From: Heyndrickxia vini
Lineage (GTDB): Bacteria > Bacillota > Bacilli > Bacillales > Bacillaceae_C
NCBI RefSeq assembly: GCF_016772275.1
Contig: NZ_CP065425.1
Coordinates: forward strand, 2,262,653-2,326,652
DNA: 64,000 nt
Reading direction: 5' to 3'
A program made the position numbers and the translations under genes. Below are positions 24,326 to 33,682 of the stretch, piece after piece (within the stretch, counting starts at the first letter, position 1; each line of letters begins with the position of its first letter). Below the pieces are notes generated by a model. That model searched no databases. It saw only the letters and a program-made list of their open reading frames with translations, and was not told the DNA's origin.

Positions 24326-26011
24326 CTACCGTTCTAAATACTCTCTCATTTTAACCATATATTCCGGTGCGTCAAGTGGATTAGTAATAAGCATTTCAAT
24401 CATACAAAGCTTATTTGAACTTTCTGCTTCGGCTTGTTTAATTGCATCATCGAGCTCCTTATTCGTTTTTACGACAGCAGTGAATGCACGCTCACCAAAT
24501 GCTTCCGGAAGCTTAGTATATTCCCAATTAGGTACTTGATTATATAACTGATTTTTCGTTTTGACATTTAAATACTTTTCGATTGTGTATCCACCATTAT
24601 TCAAAACAAAAATAATTGGTTTACAGCCGTTGGTAAGCATCGAACTGATTTCTTGTGCAGTTAACTGGATTGATCCGTCCCCTGTAAATAACAATACTCT
24701 CCGATCCGGTGCAGCAATACTAGCACCAAAAGTGGAAGGTGTTGCATATCCAATGGATTGCCAGCCTCCTTGTGTAATATATGTCACCCCGCGTGGCAGT
24801 CTTACTTGTGATAAACCGTAAAAAAAGCTTCCGGTTTCACCAATTACAATGTCATTTACTTTTAACATTTGCTGGATACGCGGATAATAGCTTTTGGCAC
24901 TTAATAATGCTTCAGGATTTTGCTTTTCCTCAACGTATGGATAAGGAAAAGTTGGAATTGGTTCCTTTTGTTTATACCCCATGCTTTTTAGCCCTTTTAT
25001 CATATCTTGAGCCAGCACATTCGGATATTCAGCGTGTCCAATTTTTACTTTTTCAGGTTGAATGTCAATCATTTTCAGTGGGTCAAGCATTGCTGAAAAT
25101 TTCGCGGTATTCGTATCCGCCCAGACGAGCCCAATCGTAATAACGCTTTGTGCAGATTCTATCATAGAACGAACGGTATCACTGCCAAATTGTCCCGCAT
25201 ACATTCCGATGAAATTCGGATGACTTTCATCAAACCCTCCCTTGCCGAACATCATACTTGCAACAGGCAAATTCATTGCTTCTGCTAATGCCAGTGCATC
25301 CTGTTGAAGATGGAACCGCATCATTTTCACATCAACAAGTAAGACGGATTGTTCACTGCTTTCTAGCAATTGCTTTGCATGAGCAAGTGCCGCTTGCAAT
25401 GTTTTAGGATTGGTCATTGTAGACTTTGGCAGCATGGGCTGACGCATTACTACTGGTTTCGTGACTAAATCGTCAGCAATAACCAAGTATACGGGCTTTT
25501 TCTTTTCTTTTGCTAGATGAATAGCCGTAGGAATTTCCTGCATTGCATTTTCAAGGGTAATCTTAACTGAATACGCTGTAATGGGTTCGTATACTTTACG
25601 AAACGTATCAAAATTCCCATCCATTAACGTATGGTGCATAAGCTTGTGCTCCTGTTGGTCCATCGATGGTGGAGCTCCCACAATATGAATAACAGGTACA
25701 TGTTCACTGTTGGAACCTGCAATCGCATTACAAGCACTCAATTCACCTACACCAAAAGTAGTAATCAGTGCTGCAATGCCCTTAACTCTTGCATAGCCAT
25801 CAGCTGCATATCCTGAATTTAACTCGTTTCGTCCATTTACAAAATTAATTCCTTCATAGTTCTCTAAATGATCAAGCAGTGAAAAATTATAATCCCCAGG
25901 CACGCCGAATATTTCTGTAATGCCTTCTTTTTTCAAACAATCAAACAAATACTCACCTAACACTACCTTCTCTTCATTTCCTACGACTGGACTCTCACTA
26001 TTATTAAACAT
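24326..26011 (-). CDS. Thiamine-diphosphate 2-oxo acid decarboxylase (indolepyruvate/branched-chain type)
   Basis: 561 residues, the typical length. N-terminal Pyr domain: FDCLKKEGITEIFGVPGDYNFSLLDHLEN with the catalytic Glu in NGRNELNSGYAADGYAR near residue 62, and the paired His in KLMHHTLMDGNFDTF near residue 125. The C-terminal PP domain holds the cofactor site GDGSIQLTAQEISSML to LNNGGYTIE near residues 443-475. It converts 2-oxo acids to aldehydes plus carbon dioxide in the cytoplasm. Relatives include IpdC, KivD/KdcA and pyruvate decarboxylase; sequence alone does not settle the substrate, so no symbol is given. Confidence 0.9.
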   Translation of the reverse strand: MFNNSESPVVGNEEKVVLGEYLFDCLKKEGITEIFGVPGDYNFSLLDHLENYEGINFVNGRNELNSGYAADGYARVKGIAALITTFGVGELSACNAIAGSNSEHVPVIHIVGAPPSMDQQEHKLMHHTLMDGNFDTFRKVYEPITAYSVKITLENAMQEIPTAIHLAKEKKKPVYLVIADDLVTKPVVMRQPMLPKSTMTNPKTLQAALAHAKQLLESSEQSVLLVDVKMMRFHLQQDALALAEAMNLPVASMMFGKGGFDESHPNFIGMYAGQFGSDTVRSMIESAQSVITIGLVWADTNTAKFSAMLDPLKMIDIQPEKVKIGHAEYPNVLAQDMIKGLKSMGYKQKEPIPTFPYPYVEEKQNPEALLSAKSYYPRIQQMLKVNDIVIGETGSFFYGLSQVRLPRGVTYITQGGWQSIGYATPSTFGASIAAPDRRVLLFTGDGSIQLTAQEISSMLTNGCKPIIFVLNNGGYTIEKYLNVKTKNQLYNQVPNWEYTKLPEAFGERAFTAVVKTNKELDDAIKQAEAESSNKLCMIEMLITNPLDAPEYMVKMREYLER

Positions 26012-26195
26012 TATACAACCTCTCCTCCTACGATTGTGACGGTAAACTCCTTATAACATTACCCGTAAAAACCAACAGTTATTCGGAATGTTTAGTAGGT
26101 TTAAGAGAGGATAAACATTTATTCAGTTAACATAATTATTTTATAGTTAATTTAAAGTATTTATTATATTATATTTTTAATTCTTTTCCCCAGTT

Positions 26196-26669
26196 CTAAT
26201 CCCAAATTAACGGTCTTTCCAAACCAATCATTCGTAAGTATTGTAAAAATTGCCCGGCATGAACTGCATCGTGATAGGCAATTCGCAAAAGCATGTCCCC
26301 TAAATATCGCTGATAGCCTACATCACCGCGATCAATCAGTCTAGTTGTTAATTCTTCGGCTGAAAGTGATGTAACATATGAAATGAAATCATCAAAATAT
26401 GGGCTCGATAATTCAATCTCCTTTTCTATTGAGGTAATAGGTTCCTGATCGAATGGCGCGGGTGCCTCTTCTTTTATTGAACCATTGTTTTGTAACATTA
26501 AATGATAGTAGAAGCTTCCAGTCCAAACATGACGGATCATTTCACCAAAAGACATTGCCTCTTTATCTGGTCTCCAATCTATCCAGCTGTCTGGTAGTGA
26601 TCTCCATAGTTTTATTGAACGACGACGTGTTTCTTGTAAATTTAAAATACTTAACTCAATCGAATTCAT
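26196..26669 (-). CDS. DinB-like four-helix protein
   Basis: 157 residues of the DinB/YfiT-like metalloenzyme superfamily. Helix 2 has GEMIRHVWTGSFYYHLML with the first His near residue 47, and helix 4 has AYHDAVHAGQFLQYLRMI with His residues near 133 and 137, the usual triad for a divalent metal. The family covers thiol transferases such as BstA and many stress-induced proteins of unknown role. GGGAGGA lies upstream. It is divergent from the ArsR gene, which could regulate it. Confidence 0.82.
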   Translation of the reverse strand: MNSIELSILNLQETRRRSIKLWRSLPDSWIDWRPDKEAMSFGEMIRHVWTGSFYYHLMLQNNGSIKEEAPAPFDQEPITSIEKEIELSSPYFDDFISYVTSLSAEELTTRLIDRGDVGYQRYLGDMLLRIAYHDAVHAGQFLQYLRMIGLERPLIWD

Positions 26670-26737
26670 GCAAATTCCTCCCGTTAATTCTTTACTAGAT
26701 TATTGTAGTATAAATACATTTAGGGTATCATCGAAAT

Positions 26738-27424
26738 ATGAATGTATATCCAAATATTTCATATATTGCAAAACTAATAGCAGAGCCGACAAGGGCAATT
26801 ATTTTAGATCGTTTAATGGATGGAAAAGCACTGCCAGCCAGTGAATTAGCTTATATGGCGAAAGTATCCCATCCAACAATTAGCTCACATCTTACGAAAC
26901 TTGTAGAAGGAAATCTCCTAATAATGGAACAGCATGGAAGGCATCGTTACTATCGACTAGCAAATGCGGAAGTGGCTGAAGTAATTGAAAAATTAGGAAC
27001 GATTGCACCGCAAGCAGAAATTCGTACATTACGACAATCTAGTCAAATGAAACAAGTTCGTAAAGGTCGAACTTGTTACGATCATTTAGCTGGGGAGCTT
27101 GGAGTAACAGTTACCCAAGCAATGTTGGATAAGAAAATCATCATTTTAGACAAGGAGGCATTTATTGTTACAGAACAAGGGAAAAACTGGTTTCTTCAAT
27201 TAGGAATTAATATTGATAAGGCTACGATTAAAAGGAGGATTTTTGCAAAACCATGTCTTGATTGGAGTGAAAGACGCTATCATATGTCAGGCTGGCTAGG
27301 CGCCGCAATTGCAAATCATTTTTTTACTCAAAAATGGATAATAAAATCTGAGTCAAGCCGCGCGGTTCATCTTACTCCAAATGGGAAACAAGCATTGAAA
27401 CAATTTTTGGGAATTGAAATGTAG
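26738..27424 (+). CDS. ArsR-family regulator with extended C-terminal domain
   Basis: 228 residues. The N-terminal 95 residues are a winged helix (IAKLIAEPTRAIILDRLMDGK, AKVSHPTISSHLTKLVEGNLL, GRHRYYRLANAEVAEVIEKL). The C-terminal 130 residues (RKGRTCYDHLAGELGVTVTQAMLDK, LDWSERRYHMSGWLGAAIANHFF) recur in ArsR proteins of this size; the role is likely sensing. The ribosome binding site is weak. It is 40 bases upstream of the acyl hydrolase gene and probably in one operon with it. Confidence 0.82.
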   Translation: MNVYPNISYIAKLIAEPTRAIILDRLMDGKALPASELAYMAKVSHPTISSHLTKLVEGNLLIMEQHGRHRYYRLANAEVAEVIEKLGTIAPQAEIRTLRQSSQMKQVRKGRTCYDHLAGELGVTVTQAMLDKKIIILDKEAFIVTEQGKNWFLQLGINIDKATIKRRIFAKPCLDWSERRYHMSGWLGAAIANHFFTQKWIIKSESSRAVHLTPNGKQALKQFLGIEM

Positions 27425-27464
27425 GTCCAGCCCTTTGTTCAAAAATATCTAGGGAGATGAAAAC

Positions 27465-28754
27465 GTGTCTATTTTAAATAAGCCTAAAATAGTTGTTGAT
27501 TCATACGTTTCACTTATTGATTGCCCCATTAAAATTGAAGCCCATGGCTTACAGCCCGACCAGGAATACATTTTAAGATTGAACCGACGTTCGATTACGC
27601 AAAAAGCCATTAAATATTGGGAATCGAAAACCGTTTTTTGCGCAGATAATAACGGAATGATTTCATTAAATGAGCAAGCTCCCCTTTCCGGGTCCTACAC
27701 CGTTAAAGATGGAATGGGATTATTTTGGTCTTTGGAAGTGGTAAAGACACATGAAAATATCAATGAACCCTATCATATGCTAGCACCACATAAGTTTAGT
27801 ATATCGCTTGAACACGAAGGAAAAATTGTTGATGAAAAGCAAATCACTCGTCTTTGGTATTCTTCAAATGTAGACCGGATTCCAGTCAGAGAGGAAGGAC
27901 TTGTTGCAACGTATTTTCAGCATAAAAGTGGCAAAAAGCTACCAGGTATCATTGTTGTTGGTGGGTCAGAGGGTGGAATCTTTGAATTTCTCGCTGGGCT
28001 TCTCGCCTCGAATGGATTTAACGTCCTAGTACTTGGGTATTTTGGTATTGACCATCTACCGGAAAGACTCGTGAATATCCCTCTTGAATATGTTCAAAAA
28101 GCCATTTATTGGCTAAAGGATCGGAAAGAAATTGATGATCGATGGCTCGGAATTCACGGAACTTCCAGAGGTGGAGAATTAGCTTTATGGTCAGCATGTT
28201 TATATCCTGACATTAAAGCAGTCGTTTCCTTAAATGGATCGGCCGTTTCTTTTTCCGGTATTGTCCCTTGGTCGGATGATGCAAATTTACCACCTGCATG
28301 GACATATAATAATAACCCACTCCCCTATGCTTCTCAAAGGAACCCAATTGAGATGGCATTAAAATGTAAACAAATGTGGGAAAGTAATCAGAATCCACTA
28401 TCTATTTGGTATCAAACACTAATATCAGATCAAAATATTTTGGAAGAAGCAATCATCCCAGTAGAAAAGAGTAACAGTTCATTTTTATTCATTTCTGGTG
28501 AAGATGATGCGAATTTTGACTCGGCATCTCTAAATCAGAAAGCGATGAAGCGGTTAAAAACAAGGAAACATCCTTATTCGTATGAGCAACTTGTATATTC
28601 GGGAGCAGGTCATGAAGTCGGCTTTCCCTACATACCAATTTTGGCTAATGCATGGACTGGAGGAACGAAACAGCAAACAGCCCATGCCAGTCAAAAAGCA
28701 TGGAAGAAAACGATTGAGTTTTTTAAGGAAAGTTATAATCGTTCCGAAGTGTAG
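27465..28754 (+). CDS. Acyl-CoA thioesterase / BAAT-like alpha-beta hydrolase
   Basis: 429 residues. The N-terminal 150 residues form the beta-sandwich of the bile acid-CoA:amino acid N-acyltransferase and thioesterase family (PIKIEAHGLQPDQEYILRL, MGLFWSLE). The hydrolase domain has PGIIVVGGSEGGIFEFLAGLLAS, and the nucleophile elbow GTSRGGELAL near residue 231, with Ser rather than the Cys of true BAAT transferases, so hydrolysis is more likely. SGEDDANFDS and GAGHEVG supply the Asp and His. Start is GTG with GGGAGATG upstream. It follows the ArsR gene. Confidence 0.85.
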   Translation: MSILNKPKIVVDSYVSLIDCPIKIEAHGLQPDQEYILRLNRRSITQKAIKYWESKTVFCADNNGMISLNEQAPLSGSYTVKDGMGLFWSLEVVKTHENINEPYHMLAPHKFSISLEHEGKIVDEKQITRLWYSSNVDRIPVREEGLVATYFQHKSGKKLPGIIVVGGSEGGIFEFLAGLLASNGFNVLVLGYFGIDHLPERLVNIPLEYVQKAIYWLKDRKEIDDRWLGIHGTSRGGELALWSACLYPDIKAVVSLNGSAVSFSGIVPWSDDANLPPAWTYNNNPLPYASQRNPIEMALKCKQMWESNQNPLSIWYQTLISDQNILEEAIIPVEKSNSSFLFISGEDDANFDSASLNQKAMKRLKTRKHPYSYEQLVYSGAGHEVGFPYIPILANAWTGGTKQQTAHASQKAWKKTIEFFKESYNRSEV

Positions 28755-28759
28755 TTTTG

Positions 28760-28852
28760 GAATAAAGTTTGATAAAAATGGAGTATCAAATCCTTATTTA
28801 GTAGCTAAACAAAAACTCCATTTTGAATAAAGATTGATCAAAATGGAGTTAA
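28760..28852. terminator. Terminator with a duplicated arm
   Basis: AACTCCATTTTG (28814-28825) pairs with CAAAATGGAGTT (28839-28850). The right arm and its flank (GAATAAAG, TTGAT, AAAATGGAGT; 28825-28852) also occur as an imperfect copy at 28760-28787, so the central arm can pair with either one. The remainder of the gap to 28951 shows nothing. Confidence 0.65.
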
Positions 28853-28951
28853 TTTTGCTATAAGTATGAGATTTTTATAGAAAAGTCTGATCAATACTAA
28901 ATGTCGTTATAAAAGGAAAACACCTCTTTTAGTTCAACAAGATATACTACA

Positions 28952-29422
28952 CTATACTCTCTTCACAAATCCTTTTTCTTTTAAAAATTGAAAACCATAT
29001 AAAAGCAAGGCATCAACCATAAATACATACATTAATTGAAATTTTTTCATTCGTACCAAGGAGAATATCTTAAATTTTTGTAAATAATACATCAAACCAT
29101 AAGTAAACGCACCATCGACAATCAAATTCAACAGCATATAGCGAAAAAAATTCCCGTATGTCCATTTTAAAATCCAGAAAGAACCTACTAAGAACGGTCC
29201 CCACGTAAATGGAAATACCCAAGTTACCTTCGGAGAAAGGACTTCATACCACCGCCACCATCTTCGCTTTTTGGCGATAGAATTAACAATTAGTACCACA
29301 AATGAAATAAATATACAAGATGGTAAATATCGCTTAAATGCATCCTTCCCCAACATAGGAACTGAAAACCAAGGAAGAATCATCATTAATAACAATGTCT
29401 TAGAACAATTCCGGGATTTCAT
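28952..29422 (-). CDS. Hypothetical multi-pass membrane protein, 156 residues
   Basis: I do not recognise the function. About four hydrophobic helices are visible (LLLMMILPWFSVPML, CIFISFVVLIVNSIA, GPFLVGSFWILKWTYG, LMYVFMVDALLLYGFQF), with the cytoplasmic loop KKRRWWRWYE after the second. Composition and size are like the CBO0543-type small membrane proteins common in spore formers, in which members appear in paralogous sets. Weak ribosome site (GGAGGTTGT). It stands alone. Confidence 0.65.
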   Translation of the reverse strand: MKSRNCSKTLLLMMILPWFSVPMLGKDAFKRYLPSCIFISFVVLIVNSIAKKRRWWRWYEVLSPKVTWVFPFTWGPFLVGSFWILKWTYGNFFRYMLLNLIVDGAFTYGLMYYLQKFKIFSLVRMKKFQLMYVFMVDALLLYGFQFLKEKGFVKRV

Positions 29423-29561
29423 TTTTACAACCTCCTATTCCATCCATCAAGAATAATATTCCCTAGAATAGGAAAATTCCGTCTCATTTTTTTCAAAACG
29501 GTACAACTTTTAAACAGTTAAATTTTATTTTAAATCTACATATTTTACTCCAGCTTTATTA

Positions 29562-30881
29562 TTAAGTCAGTCCGCACGCTTCTGCAAGGATTTCTACCAA
29601 ATGCATACTACGTATGTTTTCGGATGCCTCCATGCGATCAATGCCTAGACTCATTTGTAATTGGCAGCCCGGGTTTGTCGTAATGACTGCTTTCGGCTGT
29701 AGCTCGATGACCTCTTTCATTTTCTTATCTAAAATCTTCATGGATTCTTGAAAATGAAGAAGATTATATATTCCACCGGAAGCACAACAACGATTTGCCC
29801 CTTCCATTTCTACATAAGTAATCCCTGGAATTGACTGGAGTAGCTGCCTAGGTTCTTGATATACCTTTTGAACATTTCTTAGATGACATGAATCCTGATA
29901 AACGACGATACCCTTCCATTCCTTTATAAATGGAAGTGGACCATATTCAGTAAGAATCTGACTGATATCTCTTGATTTTTTTGCAAATTCCCCTGCAGTT
30001 TCGGCCCATTCTTCATCCCCTTTTAACAAGTAATCATATTCTGAAAGTGCTGCACCACATCCCCCTGCATTATTTACATAAAATTCCGCTTCAGACTGAG
30101 TAAATGATTGTATATTTGCCTTAGCTAGTTCCTTCGCCTTTTCTGTAGCACCTTGATGTGCATGTAATGCACCACAACAAGTTTGATGATTCGGAATCAC
30201 TACCTCACACCCAACAGATGTAAGCAATTCAATTGATAAACGGTTCACTTTATACATAATTGAATCCATAATACATCCGGTGAAGAAAGCAACTCTTACT
30301 TTTCTTTCGCCTTTTGCCGGAAATACTGTACCATGCTTCAATCGTTTACTCGGATTTTCTAAAGGAGGTAGAATTTTTTCCATTTGCGCCAATGGTTCCG
30401 ACAGTATAGGAAAGAGCTTCGTTTTTCGAATGAGCCTGTCTAATTTAGATTTTTTATACAGCCACACAGTACTACCTAGAAACTTCATACGATTTGGATA
30501 TGGAAACAATTGATTCATAGCCATATTTTTTAATAAGAAATGTGAATTTTCACGTTTTTGTTGCTTCGATTGGGCTATGGCATCTTTCGCAGCTTCAAGC
30601 ATATGGCCATAAGGAACACCTACAGGACATGCTATTTCGCATGCACGGCAGCCTAAGCAAAGTTCGATAGGTTCAGCCATATGTTCTGATATATCAATTT
30701 TTCCTTCAGCGGCCATTTTCACTAAATTAATTCTTCCGCGAGGTGAAGCTGATTCCTTCCCCATCGATTCGTATGTAGGGCAAACAGGTAAACAATAGCC
30801 GCATTGAACACACTGGTTTGTCCAATTATATGTTTTATCATGAAGATTTTTGACAACTGGATTTAGGGAAGTCTTTTTCAT
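29562..30881 (-). CDS. glcF: Glycolate oxidase-type iron-sulfur subunit
   Basis: 439 residues. Two [4Fe-4S] ferredoxin motifs are visible: CVQCGYCLPVCPTY near residue 25 and CLGCRACEIACPVGV near residue 73. Two CCG-type cysteine-rich domains follow (GCIMDSIMY, TCCGALHAHQG, CHLRNVQKV, ANRCCASGGIYN). The protein passes electrons from the GlcD flavin subunit towards the membrane quinone pool. Its start overlaps the end of glcD by four bases (ATGA), so the two are translationally coupled. Third gene of lhgO-glcD-glcF. Confidence 0.92.
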   Translation of the reverse strand: MKKTSLNPVVKNLHDKTYNWTNQCVQCGYCLPVCPTYESMGKESASPRGRINLVKMAAEGKIDISEHMAEPIELCLGCRACEIACPVGVPYGHMLEAAKDAIAQSKQQKRENSHFLLKNMAMNQLFPYPNRMKFLGSTVWLYKKSKLDRLIRKTKLFPILSEPLAQMEKILPPLENPSKRLKHGTVFPAKGERKVRVAFFTGCIMDSIMYKVNRLSIELLTSVGCEVVIPNHQTCCGALHAHQGATEKAKELAKANIQSFTQSEAEFYVNNAGGCGAALSEYDYLLKGDEEWAETAGEFAKKSRDISQILTEYGPLPFIKEWKGIVVYQDSCHLRNVQKVYQEPRQLLQSIPGITYVEMEGANRCCASGGIYNLLHFQESMKILDKKMKEVIELQPKAVITTNPGCQLQMSLGIDRMEASENIRSMHLVEILAEACGLT

Positions 30882-32281
30882 ACAAAGACCACTCTCTTCT
30901 GATCTTTTTCCGGAAAAATCTTTCCTGGATTCAGGATATTATTCGGGTCCCAAGCCTCTTTTATTTTTTTCATCATGTATAAGCCGGATTTTCCCAGCTC
31001 CATCTCCATATAGGGTGATTTTAATGTTCCAATCCCATGTTCACCAGATAAAGTACCACCCAGTTCAATCGCAGCTTCAAATATTTCACTAACAGCCAAT
31101 TCTACTTTTTTCATTTCTTCAATGTTTCGTTTATCGGTAATTATATTCGGATGTAAGTTCCCATCACCCGCATGACCAAATACAACTAGGTTCAGCTTAT
31201 ATTTATCCCGTATACGATTTAACCTTTCCATCATTGCAGGAATTTTGCTTCTTGGTACTGTTGCATCCTCTGATATTTTCGTTGGACCCATTTGTGTAAT
31301 TGCCGGCGAAACCATTTTCCTTGCACTCCAAATTTTTAACCTTTCTGATTCTGTTTCTGCAACTTTTACATAGGTTGCTCCTGAATTCCTACACATCTTG
31401 GCACATTGTTTAATCTCTTCGTCAATGGCTGCTGGGTGTCCATCCACTTCGACTATAATAATGGAATCGGCATCAACCGGTAATCCGGATGGACTAAAGG
31501 ATTCAACAGCACGAATACATGCATTGTCCATTAATTCTATTGCAGAAGGTAGAATACCAGCCGATAATATGGAAGTGATCGCATGTCCGGAATCAAGAAG
31601 GTGAGCAAAGTGAGCGAGCAATGTTTTCCTCGCTTGTGGTTTTGGTATCAATCGAACAATGACTTCCGTTACAATACCCAATGTGCCCTCTGAACCAACA
31701 ATTAGTCGGGTGATATCATATCCCGTTACATTTTTTACTGTTTTTCCGCCCGTTCGGATAATATCTCCCAATGGTGTGACGACTTCTAGACCGATTACAT
31801 ATTCTTTTGTCGTCCCATATTTTAACCCTTTTGGTCCGCTTGAGTTTTCAGAAATATTTCCTCCAATCGTGGCTACATGTGAGCTGCTAGGATCAGGAGG
31901 ATAGAATAAACCAACCTCTTCAGCTTTTTTATGTAAATCTCCCGTAATCACACCCGGGGAAACAATGGCAAGCAAGTTTTCACGATCAATGACTAGTTTT
32001 TCATTAAACTGAGTCATATCTAAAACCATTCCACCTTTAACAGGCAATGGACCACCACTTAAAGATGTTCCTGCTCCTCTTGGATAGATTGGAATCAAAT
32101 ACTCATTTGCAAGTTTAACCAGCTCACTTATTTCGCTTGCATTCTTTGGTTGGATGACGATTTCAGGCAAATATTCACCAAATGATGCATCATAACTATA
32201 GGAATACAGCTCCGCTAATTCAGTAAAAATTCGTTCCAAAGGGATGATAGTCTTTATCTTTTTTAATGCTTCTTGATTCAA
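30878..32281 (-). CDS. glcD: FAD-linked 2-hydroxy acid oxidase subunit (GlcD type)
   Basis: 467 residues of the FAD-binding PCMH/VAO fold: PIYPRGAGTSLSGGPLPVKGGMVLDM near residue 60 and SSSHVATIGGNISENSSGPKGLKYG near residue 130 bind FAD; the C-terminus holds HAGDGNLHPNI and SGEHGIGTLKSPYM, with the His residues of the substrate site. The family oxidises D-2-hydroxy acids (glycolate, D-lactate, D-2-hydroxyglutarate). The start is TTG, with AAGGAAGTG upstream. It is 20 bases downstream of lhgO and four-base coupled to glcF, so the substrate may be the D-form of the acid that LhgO oxidises. Confidence 0.92.
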   Translation of the reverse strand: MNQEALKKIKTIIPLERIFTELAELYSYSYDASFGEYLPEIVIQPKNASEISELVKLANEYLIPIYPRGAGTSLSGGPLPVKGGMVLDMTQFNEKLVIDRENLLAIVSPGVITGDLHKKAEEVGLFYPPDPSSSHVATIGGNISENSSGPKGLKYGTTKEYVIGLEVVTPLGDIIRTGGKTVKNVTGYDITRLIVGSEGTLGIVTEVIVRLIPKPQARKTLLAHFAHLLDSGHAITSILSAGILPSAIELMDNACIRAVESFSPSGLPVDADSIIIVEVDGHPAAIDEEIKQCAKMCRNSGATYVKVAETESERLKIWSARKMVSPAITQMGPTKISEDATVPRSKIPAMMERLNRIRDKYKLNLVVFGHAGDGNLHPNIITDKRNIEEMKKVELAVSEIFEAAIELGGTLSGEHGIGTLKSPYMEMELGKSGLYMMKKIKEAWDPNNILNPGKIFPEKDQKRVVFV

Positions 32282-32301
32282 TTACATCACTTCCTTCTTT
32301 T

Positions 32302-33501
32302 TCACGATGTCACTTTGTAAGACGAGAGCATTTTCACCACTTCTTTGCCAATTTCAATCGAGGCAGTAGCCGCAGGAGATGGTGCATTACATACATGCAC
32401 TGATCGTTTTCCATTTACAATAAAAAAATCATCAACGAGTGTTCCATCATCTCGTAATGCCTGTGCTCGTATGCCGGTCGGACCAGGAATTAAATCTTTT
32501 CCCTCGATACTCGGAATAAGTATTTGTACGCTTTCAACAAATTTCTTTTTATAAAAGGAACGGACCATTTCATTCATCCCTTCCTTCATATAAGTTGAAG
32601 CTAGCTTCCAAAATCCTGCATAGGTTAACGTTTCAGTTGCATCCTGAAGTTTAAAGGATAGTTTCTTATAGCCTTCACGATCTAGGTTTAACACTGCATT
32701 TGGTCCTACATCAATCGTTCCGTCGATCATTCTTGTAAAATGGACACCAAGAAATGGAAAATTTGGATTTGGCACCGGATAAATAAGATTTTTGACAAGA
32801 TGCCTTTTATCTGATGCAAGCTGATAATACTCTCCACGAAATGGGACAATTTTCATATCTAACTTATAACCCGTTAATTTCGCTATGCGGTCACTTTGTA
32901 AACCCGCACAATTTATTAGCATTCTTCCCCGCAATACTTGATTGTTCGTTTCTACTATAATTTCATCCTCTAATTCTTTAATATTTTTCGCTTCACTATT
33001 TAAATAAATTTCTCCCCCACGGTTACGAATAATATTCCCTATTACTTCACAAACCGATTGATAATTAACAATACCTGCCATTGGTACATGGATTGCTTCA
33101 AGTCCTTGAACATGAGGTTCTAATTCTTGCAATTCGTCTCTATTAATCTTTCTGATTTGTAAACCATTACTTATCCCTCTATGATAAAGTTTATCTAGTA
33201 GCAAGCGTTCGCTTTTAGAAGTGGCAACGATTACTTTTCCACATTGATCATAAGGTATTTCATGTGACTCACAAAAAGCAACCATACTTTCATTTCCTTC
33301 TTTGGCTAAACGGGCTTTTAAACTACCAGGTTTATAATAAATACCTGAATGAATCACACCACTGTTATGCCCCGTTTGATGTGAAGCTAATTTCTCTTCT
33401 TTTTCAATAATGGCCAGTTTTATACCTGGATGCTTATCGTATAAGGCCATCGCCACTGATAAGCCGACAATGCCCCCACCAACGATGATGTAATCATACA
33501 T
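32302..33501 (-). CDS. lhgO: L-2-hydroxyglutarate oxidase family protein
   Basis: 399 residues of the DAO FAD-dependent oxidoreductase fold. The dinucleotide site is YDYIIVGGGIVGLSVAMAL at the N-terminus. LASHQTGHNSGVIHSGIYYKPGSLKARL, FRGEYYQL, PNFPFLGVHFTRMIDG and NAPSPAATASIEIG are hallmarks of the LhgO (YgaF) branch, which oxidises L-2-hydroxyglutarate to 2-oxoglutarate and donates electrons to quinones. First gene of a three-gene operon with glcD and glcF, divergent from a racemase-like gene. The substrate assignment rests on family resemblance. Confidence 0.88.
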   Translation of the reverse strand: MYDYIIVGGGIVGLSVAMALYDKHPGIKLAIIEKEEKLASHQTGHNSGVIHSGIYYKPGSLKARLAKEGNESMVAFCESHEIPYDQCGKVIVATSKSERLLLDKLYHRGISNGLQIRKINRDELQELEPHVQGLEAIHVPMAGIVNYQSVCEVIGNIIRNRGGEIYLNSEAKNIKELEDEIIVETNNQVLRGRMLINCAGLQSDRIAKLTGYKLDMKIVPFRGEYYQLASDKRHLVKNLIYPVPNPNFPFLGVHFTRMIDGTIDVGPNAVLNLDREGYKKLSFKLQDATETLTYAGFWKLASTYMKEGMNEMVRSFYKKKFVESVQILIPSIEGKDLIPGPTGIRAQALRDDGTLVDDFFIVNGKRSVHVCNAPSPAATASIEIGKEVVKMLSSYKVTS

Positions 33502-33533
33502 TTCAGTTCCTTCTTTCTATGCTTAATAAGTTG

Positions 33534-33607
33534 GCTATGTTAAACTTGTCCGTTGATTTTCGCAGCAATCAACTAAATGGAAAAATTAACATTTTCTTTA
33601 ACATAGC
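33534..33607. promoter_or_regulatory. Inverted repeats between lhgO and the racemase-like gene
   Basis: The 181-base divergent region holds an 11-base perfect inverted repeat, GCTATGTTAAA (33534-33544) and TTTAACATAGC (33597-33607), with a second one inside it, GTTGATT (33552-33558) and AATCAAC (33567-33573). I see no sigma-54 GG-N10-GC match on the lhgO side. The layout suits a regulator acting on both promoters. Confidence 0.4.
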
Positions 33608-33682
33608 TGATAATTTCTATACTATTCATACAAAATTACTGATTATTTCGTTATAATGAATCAAAAAAGGAGGAATGTAATT

